DNA of 8,678 nucleotides from NCBI GenBank assembly GCA_002320455.1, contig DCKU01000070.1:1-8678 (forward strand). Reading direction: 5' to 3'. This DNA is from Salinisphaera sp. UBA1666. Lineage in GTDB: Bacteria > Pseudomonadota > Gammaproteobacteria > Nevskiales > Salinisphaeraceae. Position 1 is the stretch's first letter. The number at the start of each line of letters is the position of its first letter. Below are positions 1 through 6,800 of this stretch, piece after piece. Below the pieces are notes generated by a model. The model did not search any database and was not told the DNA's origin. It saw nothing but the letters and a program-made list of their open reading frames with translations. Position numbers and translations under genes: made by a program.

Positions 1-212
1 ACTCGCGCCTTGCAGGACACGATTTGCGGTCTCCAACGCGGCGCTCGTATGAAGCCTTAACAGGCCCTTGCCTGCACTCACGCGAAAGCCGACCCGGCCA
101 AAGTCCCGTCGCAACTTCGTTAAATTTTTCAGCTGAGCGCCGCATCGGATATCGCAGCGCGCTGTGGGCCGCGCGGTATCGTGGCCATCATTAATAGCGA
201 GGGGGCGAAACA
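1..212. other. Leading region without a supported gene
   Basis: I see no supported gene here. The first 60 bases are open in frame 1 and end in TAA at 58-60, directly followed by a small perfect hairpin (CAGGC, loop CCTT, GCCTG; 61-74). An upstream gene could therefore end here, but 19 codons are too few to judge. The stretch around 118-130 is AT-rich (TTCGTTAAATTTTT) and could belong to a promoter for the small genes that follow. I could not find a convincing -35/-10 pair. Confidence 0.4.
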
Positions 213-443
213 ATGAAACAGAAAGATCGTATCGATATTCACGTACGTATTTTGGTAACGCTCCTTGCGGTCATGAGCGCTGCGCTCCTCGCATGCATCG
301 CTCGTGGTTACTCGGCGCTGATCGCGGCAGATAACGCTATGGTCTGGGGCTGCGCGATCGGTGTTGGCTGCTGCGGCTTGGTAATTACGGGTCTTTGCCT
401 TACTTTATTTAAGAAGGCTAATGAGGTAGTCCACTATGATTAA
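213..443 (+). CDS. Small two-helix membrane protein, 76 aa, unknown function
   Basis: I do not recognise a family. The start is supported by a purine-rich Shine-Dalgarno sequence (AGGGGG, 200-205) seven bases before ATG. The predicted protein has a short positively charged N-terminus (K2, K4, R6), a hydrophobic helix at about residues 12-31, a short polar loop around 32-43, a second helix at about 44-65 and a basic then polar tail. This layout suggests an inner-membrane hairpin. It has five cysteines (28, 47, 53, 54, 62) in or near the helices, including a Cys-Cys pair, which is unusual for such a small membrane protein. Its last eight bases overlap the next small gene in another frame (ATGATTAA), a typical sign of translational coupling. 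The overlap partner and the good ribosome site support a real gene; the function is open. Confidence 0.65.
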   Translation: MKQKDRIDIHVRILVTLLAVMSAALLACIARGYSALIAADNAMVWGCAIGVGCCGLVITGLCLTLFKKANEVVHYD

Positions 444-522
444 TTACATCGTGTTTGGCGCTTCAGTTCTGGTGGGCATGGCCACCTTTCTCGGTATTGC
501 CATCGCTATCGGTCGGCAATAG
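436..522 (+). CDS. 28-aa single-helix membrane microprotein, overlapping the gene before it
   Basis: This short reading frame starts at ATG 436, inside the last codons of the 76-aa gene, and ends at TAG 520-522. The two genes share eight bases. A GAGG ribosome-binding motif at 423-426 lies nine bases upstream of the start. The product is almost entirely one hydrophobic helix (about residues 4-25) with small residues Gly8, Gly14 and Gly20 spaced six apart, and a short Gly-Arg-Gln end. Proteins of this size and shape are often accessory subunits of larger membrane complexes (CydX and KdpF are examples of the size class), but no specific similarity is claimed. The overlap, ribosome site and clean transmembrane profile argue for a real gene. 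The alternative is a chance open frame. Confidence 0.55.
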   Translation: MINYIVFGASVLVGMATFLGIAIAIGRQ

Positions 523-533
523 CGATATTGCTG
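514..533 (+). other. Hairpin with GNRA-type loop over the microprotein stop codon
   Basis: GCAATA (516-521) pairs perfectly with TATTGC (526-531) around a GCGA tetraloop, a GNRA-type loop. One G-T wobble and one further C-G pair (514-533) can extend the stem. The microprotein's stop codon lies at the loop-proximal end of the 5' arm. It could stabilise the 3' end of a short transcript, but there is no T-run, so it is not a classical terminator. The sequence is short enough for chance. Confidence 0.3.
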
Positions 534-540
534 TGAGCCA

Positions 541-568
541 ACCCGCGCGGTGAGTTGCCCTCGCGGGT
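541..568 (+). terminator. Possible weak terminator or leader hairpin between microprotein gene and poxB
   Basis: ACCCGCG (541-547) and CGCGGGT (562-568) form a perfect seven-pair GC-rich stem around a 14-base loop. It lies between the small membrane genes and poxB, where a transcript boundary would be expected. No run of T follows, so Rho-independent termination is doubtful. It could equally be part of the poxB leader. Confidence 0.28.
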
Positions 569-578
569 GTAACATGCA

Positions 579-600
579 GTCAACGCTTCAACTCGTTGAC
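579..600 (+). promoter_or_regulatory. Perfect inverted repeat just upstream of the poxB start (candidate operator or RNA switch)
   Basis: GTCAACG (579-585) is repeated as its exact complement CGTTGAC (594-600) across an eight-base spacer, giving a 7-8-7 dyad. It ends five bases before the poxB ATG and occupies the place where a ribosome-binding site should be. No clear Shine-Dalgarno sequence is visible. It could be an operator for a dimeric regulator or an RNA hairpin controlling poxB translation. Seen directly; the role is inferred. Confidence 0.42.
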
Positions 601-605
601 CGATC

Positions 606-2336
606 ATGGCCAAGACCAAAACCGTTGCCGATCTGCTCGTCGATCTGCTCATTCAAGCGCGCGTCAAGCACGTCTGGGGCCTGCCGGGCGACTCGCTCAA
701 CGGCTTTACCGAAGCGCTTCGCGTGCGCGACGAGATCGCATGGCGCGGCGTGCGCCATGAAGAAGTCGCGGCCCTTGCGGCCACATATGAGGCCGAGGCC
801 ACCGAGTCTCTATCGGTCTGTGCCGGCTCCTGCGGCCCGGGCAACCTGCACCTGATCAACGGCCTGTTCGAAGCCCAGCGGGCCAACGTGCCCATGGTGG
901 CTATCGCGGCCCAGATTCCGTCCTCGGAAATCGGGCTGGGTTATTTTCAGGAAACACATCCTCAGAACCTGTTCGCCGAGTGCAGTGACTACTGCGAGCT
1001 GGTCAGCAACCCGGCCCAGCTGCCGCAGGTTCTCGAGGCCGCCATGAACAGTGCGATCGTCAATCGCTCGGTGGCGGTCATCGTGCTGCCGGGCGATGTT
1101 GCGCTGGCCGACTCGCCCGTCGAGCGTGTGCGCTGGCAGTCCCCGGTACGCGGGGTGACAGTGCCGCCCAAGGCAGCCCTGGACGAACTGGCCGAGCGCC
1201 TGAACAGTGCCGACAACATCGCGATTCTGGGCGGCTACGGCTGCCACGGCTATCACGACCAGGTCGTGGCTCTAGCCGAGAAGCTTAAAGCCCCGATCGT
1301 CCACGCCCTGCGCGGCAAGCAGTCGCTGGAATACGACAACCCCTTCGACGTAGGCATGACCGGCTTGATCGGGTTCTCGTCGGGTTACGAGGCGCTCAAG
1401 AAATGCGACCTGCTGGTGATGCTGGGCACCAATTTCCCGTATCGGGATTTCTACCCTGAGCACGGCAACATCGTGCAGATCGATATCCGCGGTCATCATC
1501 TGGGCCGCCGGTCCCAGCTGGCCATGGGGCTGGTCGGGGATATCGGCCCCACGCTGGACGCCCTGCTGCCGCGGCTTACGACCCACGACAACACGCGTTT
1601 CCTGGAAATCAACCAGGACAACTATCGCGAGGCCCGCAAGGATCTCGACGAGCTGGCCACCGCCCGCGACGACGGCCAGGCCTTGCACCCGCAGTATCTC
1701 ACCGCCAGAGCCTCGGAAATCGCCAGCCAGGACGCAGTATTCACCGCCGATGTGGGCACGCCCACGGTCTGGGCCGCGCGCTATCTCAAATTGAACGGCA
1801 AGCGGCGCTTGGCGGGCTCCTGGATGCACGGTTCCATGGCAGTCGCCATTCCGGCGGCCATGGGCTGGCAGGCGGCCTATCCCGAGCGCCAGGTGGTAGC
1901 CCTGGCCGGCGACGGCGGTCTGTCCATGCTGATGGGGGATCTCATCACCCTGGCCGCAGAAAACTTGCCGGTAAAAGTCATCGTCTACAACAACGAAACG
2001 CTCGGCTTCGTGGCCATGGAAATGAAGGCCGCCGGCTATATCGACAAGACCACCGACCTGCCCAGCGTGGACTATGCCGGCCTGGCCCAGTCGCTGGGCA
2101 TCTACGGCGCCACGGTCCGTGACTCATCGGCCCTGGACGATGCCCTGGCCAAGGCATTCGCTCACGACGGCCCAGCCGTCATCGACGTGCACACGGCCAA
2201 GCAGGAACTCTCCATGCCGCCGCGCATCGAAGCCAAGCAGGCCCGCGGTTTTTCGCTCTACATGATGAAGGCCGTCATGAACGGCCGGGGCGACGAAGTC
2301 ATCGACCTGGGCAAGACCAACTGGTTCGGGCGTTGA
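606..2336 (+). CDS. poxB: Pyruvate dehydrogenase (quinone), PoxB type; thiamine-diphosphate and FAD enzyme
   Basis: This peripheral inner-membrane flavoenzyme oxidatively decarboxylates pyruvate to acetate and CO2 and passes electrons to the quinone pool. The 576 residues match E. coli PoxB (572 aa) along the whole length from my memory of that sequence. The family's catalytic glutamate lies in an Arg-His-Glu-Glu-Val stretch (Glu52 here, E. coli Glu50). The segment CAGSCGPGNLHLINGLF is shared with E. coli. The C-terminal thiamine-diphosphate motif begins at Gly435-Asp436-Gly437 and ends at Asn462-Asn463, with the same 27-residue Asp-to-Asn spacing as E. coli. The last ~24 residues (GFSLYMM, then GRGDEVIDL and KTNW) keep the lipid-binding tail of PoxB, so membrane activation is likely conserved. 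The ATG is the first possible start because an in-frame TGA lies at 597-599. No Shine-Dalgarno sequence is obvious. In E. coli poxB is a stationary-phase gene; regulation here is not shown apart from the dyad before the start. Confidence 0.96.
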   Translation: MAKTKTVADLLVDLLIQARVKHVWGLPGDSLNGFTEALRVRDEIAWRGVRHEEVAALAATYEAEATESLSVCAGSCGPGNLHLINGLFEAQRANVPMVAIAAQIPSSEIGLGYFQETHPQNLFAECSDYCELVSNPAQLPQVLEAAMNSAIVNRSVAVIVLPGDVALADSPVERVRWQSPVRGVTVPPKAALDELAERLNSADNIAILGGYGCHGYHDQVVALAEKLKAPIVHALRGKQSLEYDNPFDVGMTGLIGFSSGYEALKKCDLLVMLGTNFPYRDFYPEHGNIVQIDIRGHHLGRRSQLAMGLVGDIGPTLDALLPRLTTHDNTRFLEINQDNYREARKDLDELATARDDGQALHPQYLTARASEIASQDAVFTADVGTPTVWAARYLKLNGKRRLAGSWMHGSMAVAIPAAMGWQAAYPERQVVALAGDGGLSMLMGDLITLAAENLPVKVIVYNNETLGFVAMEMKAAGYIDKTTDLPSVDYAGLAQSLGIYGATVRDSSALDDALAKAFAHDGPAVIDVHTAKQELSMPPRIEAKQARGFSLYMMKAVMNGRGDEVIDLGKTNWFGR

Positions 2337-2345
2337 GCACTTGGG

Positions 2346-2386
2346 GAGTGGCGGGTTCGCACCCGGCCATCGAACACGCCACACTC
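2346..2386 (+). terminator. Bulged stem-loop after poxB, possible attenuator or terminator
   Basis: GTTCG (2355-2359) pairs with CGAAC (2371-2375); then after one mismatch TGGCG (2349-2353) pairs with CGCCA (2377-2381), and after a two-base bulge GAG pairs with CTC (2384-2386). This gives 13 pairs around an 11-base loop. It begins about ten bases after the poxB stop and precedes the dedA-like start by 28 bases. Only a weak T-rich tail (CTCTTAA) follows, so it may be a weak terminator, an mRNA 3' stabiliser or a partial attenuator between the two genes. Confidence 0.42.
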
Positions 2387-2414
2387 TTAACGTGATGCCA
2401 CCACCCGAGCGCAC

Positions 2415-2987
2415 GTGATCGACTTCGAGGCCTATGGATATCTGGCGCTGGCCATGTGTCTCGTCAATCTCGTGCCGCCACTGCCTGCCGAGGCCTCGAT
2501 TCCGTTTGCCTCAGCCCTGTTTAACCGCCACGGCATGGCTATCGGCGGGGCTATACTGGCGGCCACCCTCGGCCTGACCGTGGGTACCCTGCCAATCTAC
2601 ATCGCCGGGCGTTTGACCGGCGAAGCGCGTTTCAAACGCTTTCTGGTGGGGCCAGGGCGTTGGCTGTTGCTCACTCCGGCCGATGTCGATCGCTCCGGGC
2701 GCTGGTTCACACGTCATGGTGCGGCACTCGTCATCCTCGGCCGGCTGGTACCCGGCATGCGCTCCATGGTCTCGTTGCCGGCCGGCTTCCACCGCATGCC
2801 GTTTCCGCGGTTTCTTCTGTTCACCATGGTGGGGTCTGCCGGCTGGGCCAGTGTGCTCGTTCTGACTGGCCACTGGCTCTCACACGCCGTGATGGGCATG
2901 AACGCACTGCGGGTCGGCCAGGCTCTTCTGGTTCTGGTGGGCGTACTCTATCTCGTGCGCCTGATCCGCGTTCTGAAACAAGGCTGA
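2415..2987 (+). CDS. DedA-family (SNARE-associated/VTT domain) inner-membrane protein
   Basis: DedA proteins are polytopic inner-membrane proteins linked to lipid-carrier flipping, membrane homeostasis and envelope stress. This 190-residue protein shows the family signature: a Pro-Leu-Pro-Ala-Glu stretch near residues 22-26, a Tyr-x-x-Gly-Arg-x-x-Gly segment at about 62-69, and the re-entrant-loop motif GRLVPGMRS with Arg110 and Arg116, followed by a LPAG-F-RMPF-RF segment (121-133). Hydrophobic stretches lie at about 8-20, 40-65, 102-113, 132-155 and 166-186. By eye, Glu26 matches the second essential acidic residue of E. coli YqjA (Asp51), while the position of YqjA Glu39 is Val17 here. The start is GTG: an in-frame TAA at 2388-2390 and no ATG before it leave GTG 2415 as first start, with only a weak ribosome site. 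It follows poxB by 78 bases and may be co-transcribed. The family is fairly sure; the substrate is unknown. Confidence 0.88.
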   Translation: MIDFEAYGYLALAMCLVNLVPPLPAEASIPFASALFNRHGMAIGGAILAATLGLTVGTLPIYIAGRLTGEARFKRFLVGPGRWLLLTPADVDRSGRWFTRHGAALVILGRLVPGMRSMVSLPAGFHRMPFPRFLLFTMVGSAGWASVLVLTGHWLSHAVMGMNALRVGQALLVLVGVLYLVRLIRVLKQG

Positions 2988-3417
2988 GCGCTCGCAAACA
3001 CCGGATACACGGGCGTTTCGCGCCGGCCTAGATAATCCGTATTACGACGAACGGCCAACCCGGCAGCACCAAGCCGCGCCCCCGTAATCCCTGCCGCTCC
3101 GGGCCCATTGACCAGCGCTGATCGATGTCGGCTTTTCTCGTCGGCGTATGCCGAAGTTCGTCCCCCAGCGGGCAACTTGTGGCCAACCGCGTGACACTTC
3201 GTCGGCGGTTCGAGCATCGTGCGCCGTCATCGCACACGGCCCAACAAGTACGCCGAATCCATGTGTGGGCTTGTATAAACAGCGGCTTACAGCCTCTTTC
3301 CATGATCGGCTAGGTATCGGTCGTTAGTCACTTTTTATGAAACGCTATCTTGTTTTTATAAATAGTAATAAAAAAGCTCACAGTGAAAAACGCCGGCCAA
3401 TGAAAAAACGAACGCTA

Positions 3418-3468
3418 TAAGGCATGGCGAATAAAGACAGGAAGGCAAACATTCGTATGCCTTAAGGC
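3418..3468. repeat. Nested inverted repeats in AT-rich intergenic DNA
   Basis: TAAGGCAT (3418-3425) is matched by its exact complement ATGCCTTA (3457-3464). A second AAGGCA copy at 3442-3447 can pair with the same right arm (TGCCTT, 3458-3463). The right arm itself runs into a ten-base perfect palindrome GCCTTAAGGC (3459-3468). Three AAGGC units in 50 bases suggest repeated regulator half-sites or a competing RNA fold. Directly visible; function unknown. Confidence 0.4.
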
Positions 3469-3617
3469 CGGGCGTGAGAGCCACAGCGCCGCTGCGATAG
3501 TTCGAATTAGACCTAAGTATTAGAAACCGCCGCACGGGGCTGAAAACGCGCGCTCAATACCCGCTAGGCGTCCCGACCCTGCCCGAAAAATCGAGCGCTT
3601 GATCTGCCAAAAATAAG

Positions 3618-3631
3618 AATATAACTATATT
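3618..3631. promoter_or_regulatory. AT-only near-palindrome AATATA-AC-TATATT
   Basis: AATATA (3618-3623) and TATATT (3626-3631) are perfect complements around two bases. It sits in the AT-rich island about 270 bases before the lipoprotein start. It could be a binding site for a dimeric regulator, but AT-rich DNA produces such dyads by chance, so the call is weak. Confidence 0.22.
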
Positions 3632-3811
3632 AATCAAAGTCTTACGAGTTTTTGCTGCCATGGCTTGGCCGCCTTGCGTAGCGCAATTTGCATGGCCGCG
3701 AGCAACGAAAGCAGAGCATCTCAAAAAAATTTTCCGAACCGATAGATTTTACGATTCAGACATTTGCGTTCGTTTATCTCCCCAAGTCGATTGCCAATCC
3801 CAATATAAAAC

Positions 3812-3840
3812 TTGCGTTTTCAAAATGAGTCATCGATAAC
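3812..3840 (+). promoter_or_regulatory. Possible sigma-70-type promoter for the large lipoprotein gene
   Basis: TTGCGT (3812-3817) and GATAAC (3835-3840) stand 17 bases apart and match three of six and four of six consensus bases. Transcription would start near 3847, giving a leader of about 50 bases. A TATAAA at 3804-3809 is a better -10 box but has no matching -35 box. Weak evidence, offered because the gene needs a promoter in this region. Confidence 0.22.
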
Positions 3841-3857
3841 GACTGTGAGCATTCCTG

Positions 3858-3874
3858 CCGGCCGTGGGGGCCGG
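3858..3874 (+). promoter_or_regulatory. GC-rich leader hairpin upstream of the lipoprotein start
   Basis: CCGGCC (3858-3863) pairs perfectly with GGCCGG (3869-3874) around the five-base loop GTGGG. It stands out against the surrounding AT-rich DNA and lies 25 bases before the preferred ATG at 3900. It covers an alternative in-frame GTG at 3864, which would be buried in this stem-loop. It may influence ribosome access. Confidence 0.33.
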
Positions 3875-3887
3875 GGATACCATGCAC

Positions 3888-3893
3888 AGGGGG
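3888..3893 (+). promoter_or_regulatory. Ribosome-binding site that selects ATG 3900
   Basis: AGGGGG lies six bases before ATG 3900, the same motif that precedes the 76-aa gene at the left of the window. In-frame alternatives are GTG 3864, inside a hairpin, and ATG 3882. Starting at 3900 also gives a more normal lipoprotein signal peptide. Confidence 0.55.
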
Positions 3894-3899
3894 ATAAGA

Positions 3900-6800
3900 A
3901 TGACTCACCGATCTCGAGCGATGCGGGGGCGCATCCTGAAAGGCGCAGCACCTGCCAGAGCACTGCCCGCCGTACTACTCGGCTGTTTGCTGGCCGGCAC
4001 ACTCACTGCCTGCGACTCCGGCGACGGCGGCGACAACGGCGGCGTCGGCAGCCCGGATACCGGCACCGACGTCGGTGCGGTCAACCCGGACCAGCCGGCC
4101 GGCCTGGCGTTTTCCTATCCCGTCGACGGCCAGACCGACGTCTATCCCGGCACCACCATCGCCTTTGCCTTCAACGGCGATGCGGCCGGCGACGTGCAGC
4201 TGGTCGATACCCAGACCGGCAACGCACTGCCGGCCCGCGTCGTGGATCGCGGCAACGGCGTCTTCAATATCTACCCGGCGGATTCCGACGCCCGCATGGC
4301 CCCGGCCACCACCTATGCCGTGGTCGCCCAAGGCACCATCGGCGACGACGACAACACCGCGTTTGCCAACGGCGACACCCTGTTCGCCTTCAGCACGGCC
4401 GCCGCCGGTGGGGCAGCCACGTCATCCGACTTCACGCTCGTCAACTTCCCCACGGGCAGCGACGCCGGCTTCCCGATCAACGGCGAATCCTTCCCGTTCA
4501 CCCAGTTCAACACCCTGCGGGCACGTTTCTCACAGCCGGTTGACGAAGGCAGCGTCAAACTCTGTACCGGTAGCGAATCCTTGGGCAACGACAACTGCAC
4601 CGTGGCCGTTACCGGCCCGGACGGCAGCAACGTCGCCGGTCGCCTCTCCGTACTGGGCAAGGATTTCGTCTTCGACCCCGGCAGCATCAACCCCGATCCC
4701 AGCAACCAGGACGCCGATCAGTACGACGGCGACGATCTCGAAGCCGGCGTCCAGTACACCGTCAACTTCGACGACGACTTCGTCTCCGCCTCGGGGCAAA
4801 CCCTCTCCGGTACCGATTCGTTCAACGTCACCCCGCTGAGCATCAACACCGGCGATCGGGTCGATGTGGTCCAGCGCCTGCGCATCGGCGTCATCGGCAA
4901 CGACGATGACGACAACGACAGCATGTCCAGCCCGTTGACCGGCCGCACGGCCAACAACATCGAGCTGGCCAGCCAGCTCATCGGCAGCTATGACCTGGCC
5001 GCCGTACCCAGCCCCGAACAGGGCGGGCTGCAGGTGCGCCTGGCGGCTTTCAACGGTCAGCGGTTTGGCGGCAAGATCCCGACGGTGTTGCCGCGGGGGC
5101 AGAAGTTTCTGCTTCAGAACTTCAACTTGGCGCTTGGCAGCCAACTCAACGACGACGGCACCTTTAGCGAGGCCGTGGTCGATACGCCGGTCAATCTGGA
5201 CAATCTCGACGTCCAGTTCGCCAACGATTCGGACGTGTATCTGCTGGCGAATGATCTTTCCAACGTTGAGACGCCGACGCGGGTGGCGCAGCGTCTCGAC
5301 CTAAACATTTTTGGTCAGGTCAGTCCGAACAGCCCGATCGAAGCGCTTTCAAACGGTGTGGTCAATCAGACCGCGTTGAACGTGCTGGCCTCGGGTGTGG
5401 CTATTCCGCAAGACAATGGGGATATTAGCCTCGTGCTCTATGGGGCATTGCCAATCTCGGTGAATCGTGATGCAGAGGCCGCCGCTAACTTCGAATTAGA
5501 GTTGACGTTGCCGGCTAGTTCGGATGATCAGCCAACGATCATGGCGGACCAGGGTGCGCCATTCATAACGGCACAGTACCCGACGGCTTGTAGTTACGTA
5601 TTCAACACGCTGTCTTTCGACAGTGACAGCGCGTCGTTTTCACCCATATTCAATGCCAGCGACGTTTTGCCCGGGTTAAGCGGCACCACGAGCCTGTCGG
5701 CCAACGAGCAGAAATGCCGGGATTTAATGGCAGAACGCTTTATCTTTGGATCCGGCGTCGGCGACGACGATAACCCCACAGCTACGTTCAATTTTCCCGA
5801 GCCGCGTCCAAATGCTGTATCGGTAGATACAAGCCCGGCTTTCTTGTTCTCCGAAGCAGTTGATCCAGCGAGCATTACGCGGGTTCAGATGATGAACGCT
5901 GACGGTGAAACAATCTCTGTTCGCAGTCGCATCGAAGGTTCAAGTCTCGTTGTCTCACCTGTTGAACGTCTCGATGCGGACACGAAATATACCGTGTCGC
6001 TCGGCGGTGGGATCACCGACTTAAACGGAAATCCGCTTGACCGATCTATGCGCGGTGGCGTCAGCGACACTTTTGACTTCAACACGCAACCCTTGGTGTT
6101 GCCGCGAGATGACGATGGCTCGATCACTCAACTAGAGCAAAGTGACACGGAAACCGTTCGACAAACCGCTCCGTTTCTCACCACTTTGACACCCGGTGTT
6201 CCTTGCGCACTGATGCCGGATACGTCCAATTCGGCTGATTACTTTATGGACGGCGGAAGTCAGGCCGGTCGATGCGTCGGCGACGATCCAGACGAAGCTG
6301 AGCAGTTTGCTCCTGTTTCTAGCCGAACATACTCATCGCCGAAATTGGAAGGGGTGCAAAATATTCAGAGCACGAGGCGCGTATACGACGTCTTCAAATC
6401 TCCTTCCAATTTTCCGGTAGTCGGATATTTTTCCAAGGCAGTCCAGTCAGAATCTGTCAAATTAGCCAATGGATGCTTGATTGGCGGGTCGGGAAATACC
6501 GTTGATGGCGCAACAATTGCGATCCAGAAAATGTCTGCTGGGCAATGCGAAGGCGTTGTCCCTGGCGCCCTAGCGAAACTTTCACCTAATTCGGGGCTAA
6601 CACGGGGATTTCAGTTTAAGCCGGCCGCAGGCTTCCAAGCCGGGCAGCGGTACTGGGTTGTCGTTTGCGGAAGTGCAAACAACCTGGATCCGGACAATCA
6701 AAGTCCAGCCAGCAGTTGCAGCTCGCAATCCACAGTCATAGGGCAGAGCGGATTCGCTCTAAATACTAATCCTTTGTCGTCGACTGGGACCAAAGCAAAT

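Larger units (their letters stand above)
2988..3863. other. Long intergenic region, GC-rich then AT-rich, no convincing gene
   Basis: No gene is supported in this stretch. The first ~330 bases are of ordinary GC content, and the open frames on both strands there are rich in Arg, Cys and Trp and look like random reading frames. From about 3320 the sequence becomes markedly AT-rich (about 35% GC by hand count at 3361-3420) with A- and T-runs, and it contains several palindromes noted separately. A 27-codon basic frame at 3337-3420 has no ribosome site and is not called. The size and composition suggest a regulatory region for the large lipoprotein gene, a curved or nucleoid-protein-bound segment, or remains of transferred DNA. 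Confidence 0.6.

Noticed and set aside
1..60. Open frame from the left edge ending TAA at 58-60, followed by a small hairpin at 61-74
   Set aside because: Only 19 codons are visible, with no recognisable protein feature; frame 3 is open for even longer, so openness alone is not evidence.
653..1829. Long minus-strand frames opposite poxB (653-895, 810-1256, 1272-1829)
   Set aside because: They are antisense to a confidently identified, family-length enzyme gene and are typical shadows of GC-rich codon bias.
3206..3226. GGTTCGAGC motif resembling a tRNA T-arm
   Set aside because: No acceptor stem, anticodon arm or D-arm can be placed around it.
2948..3313. Overlapping frames on both strands after the DedA-like gene (minus 2948-3217, minus 3028-3303, plus 3125-3313)
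   Set aside because: They compete with each other, are rich in Arg, Cys and Trp, show no ribosome-binding site that I can support, and resemble no known protein.
3337..3420. 27-codon, very basic frame in the AT-rich island
   Set aside because: No Shine-Dalgarno sequence; the Lys/Asn content follows from the A-rich DNA; likely chance, though small-RNA or ribosome data could change this.
3812..4839. Plus-strand frames 3812-4543 and 4075-4839 in other phases of the lipoprotein gene
   Set aside because: Their Arg/Pro/Ser/Thr-rich products are out-of-phase readings of the GC-rich part of the lipoprotein gene, which has a coherent signal peptide and domains.
4530..5144. 204-codon minus-strand frame inside the lipoprotein gene
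   Set aside because: Antisense shadow confined to the high-GC part of the gene; long shadow frames become fewer where the GC content falls.
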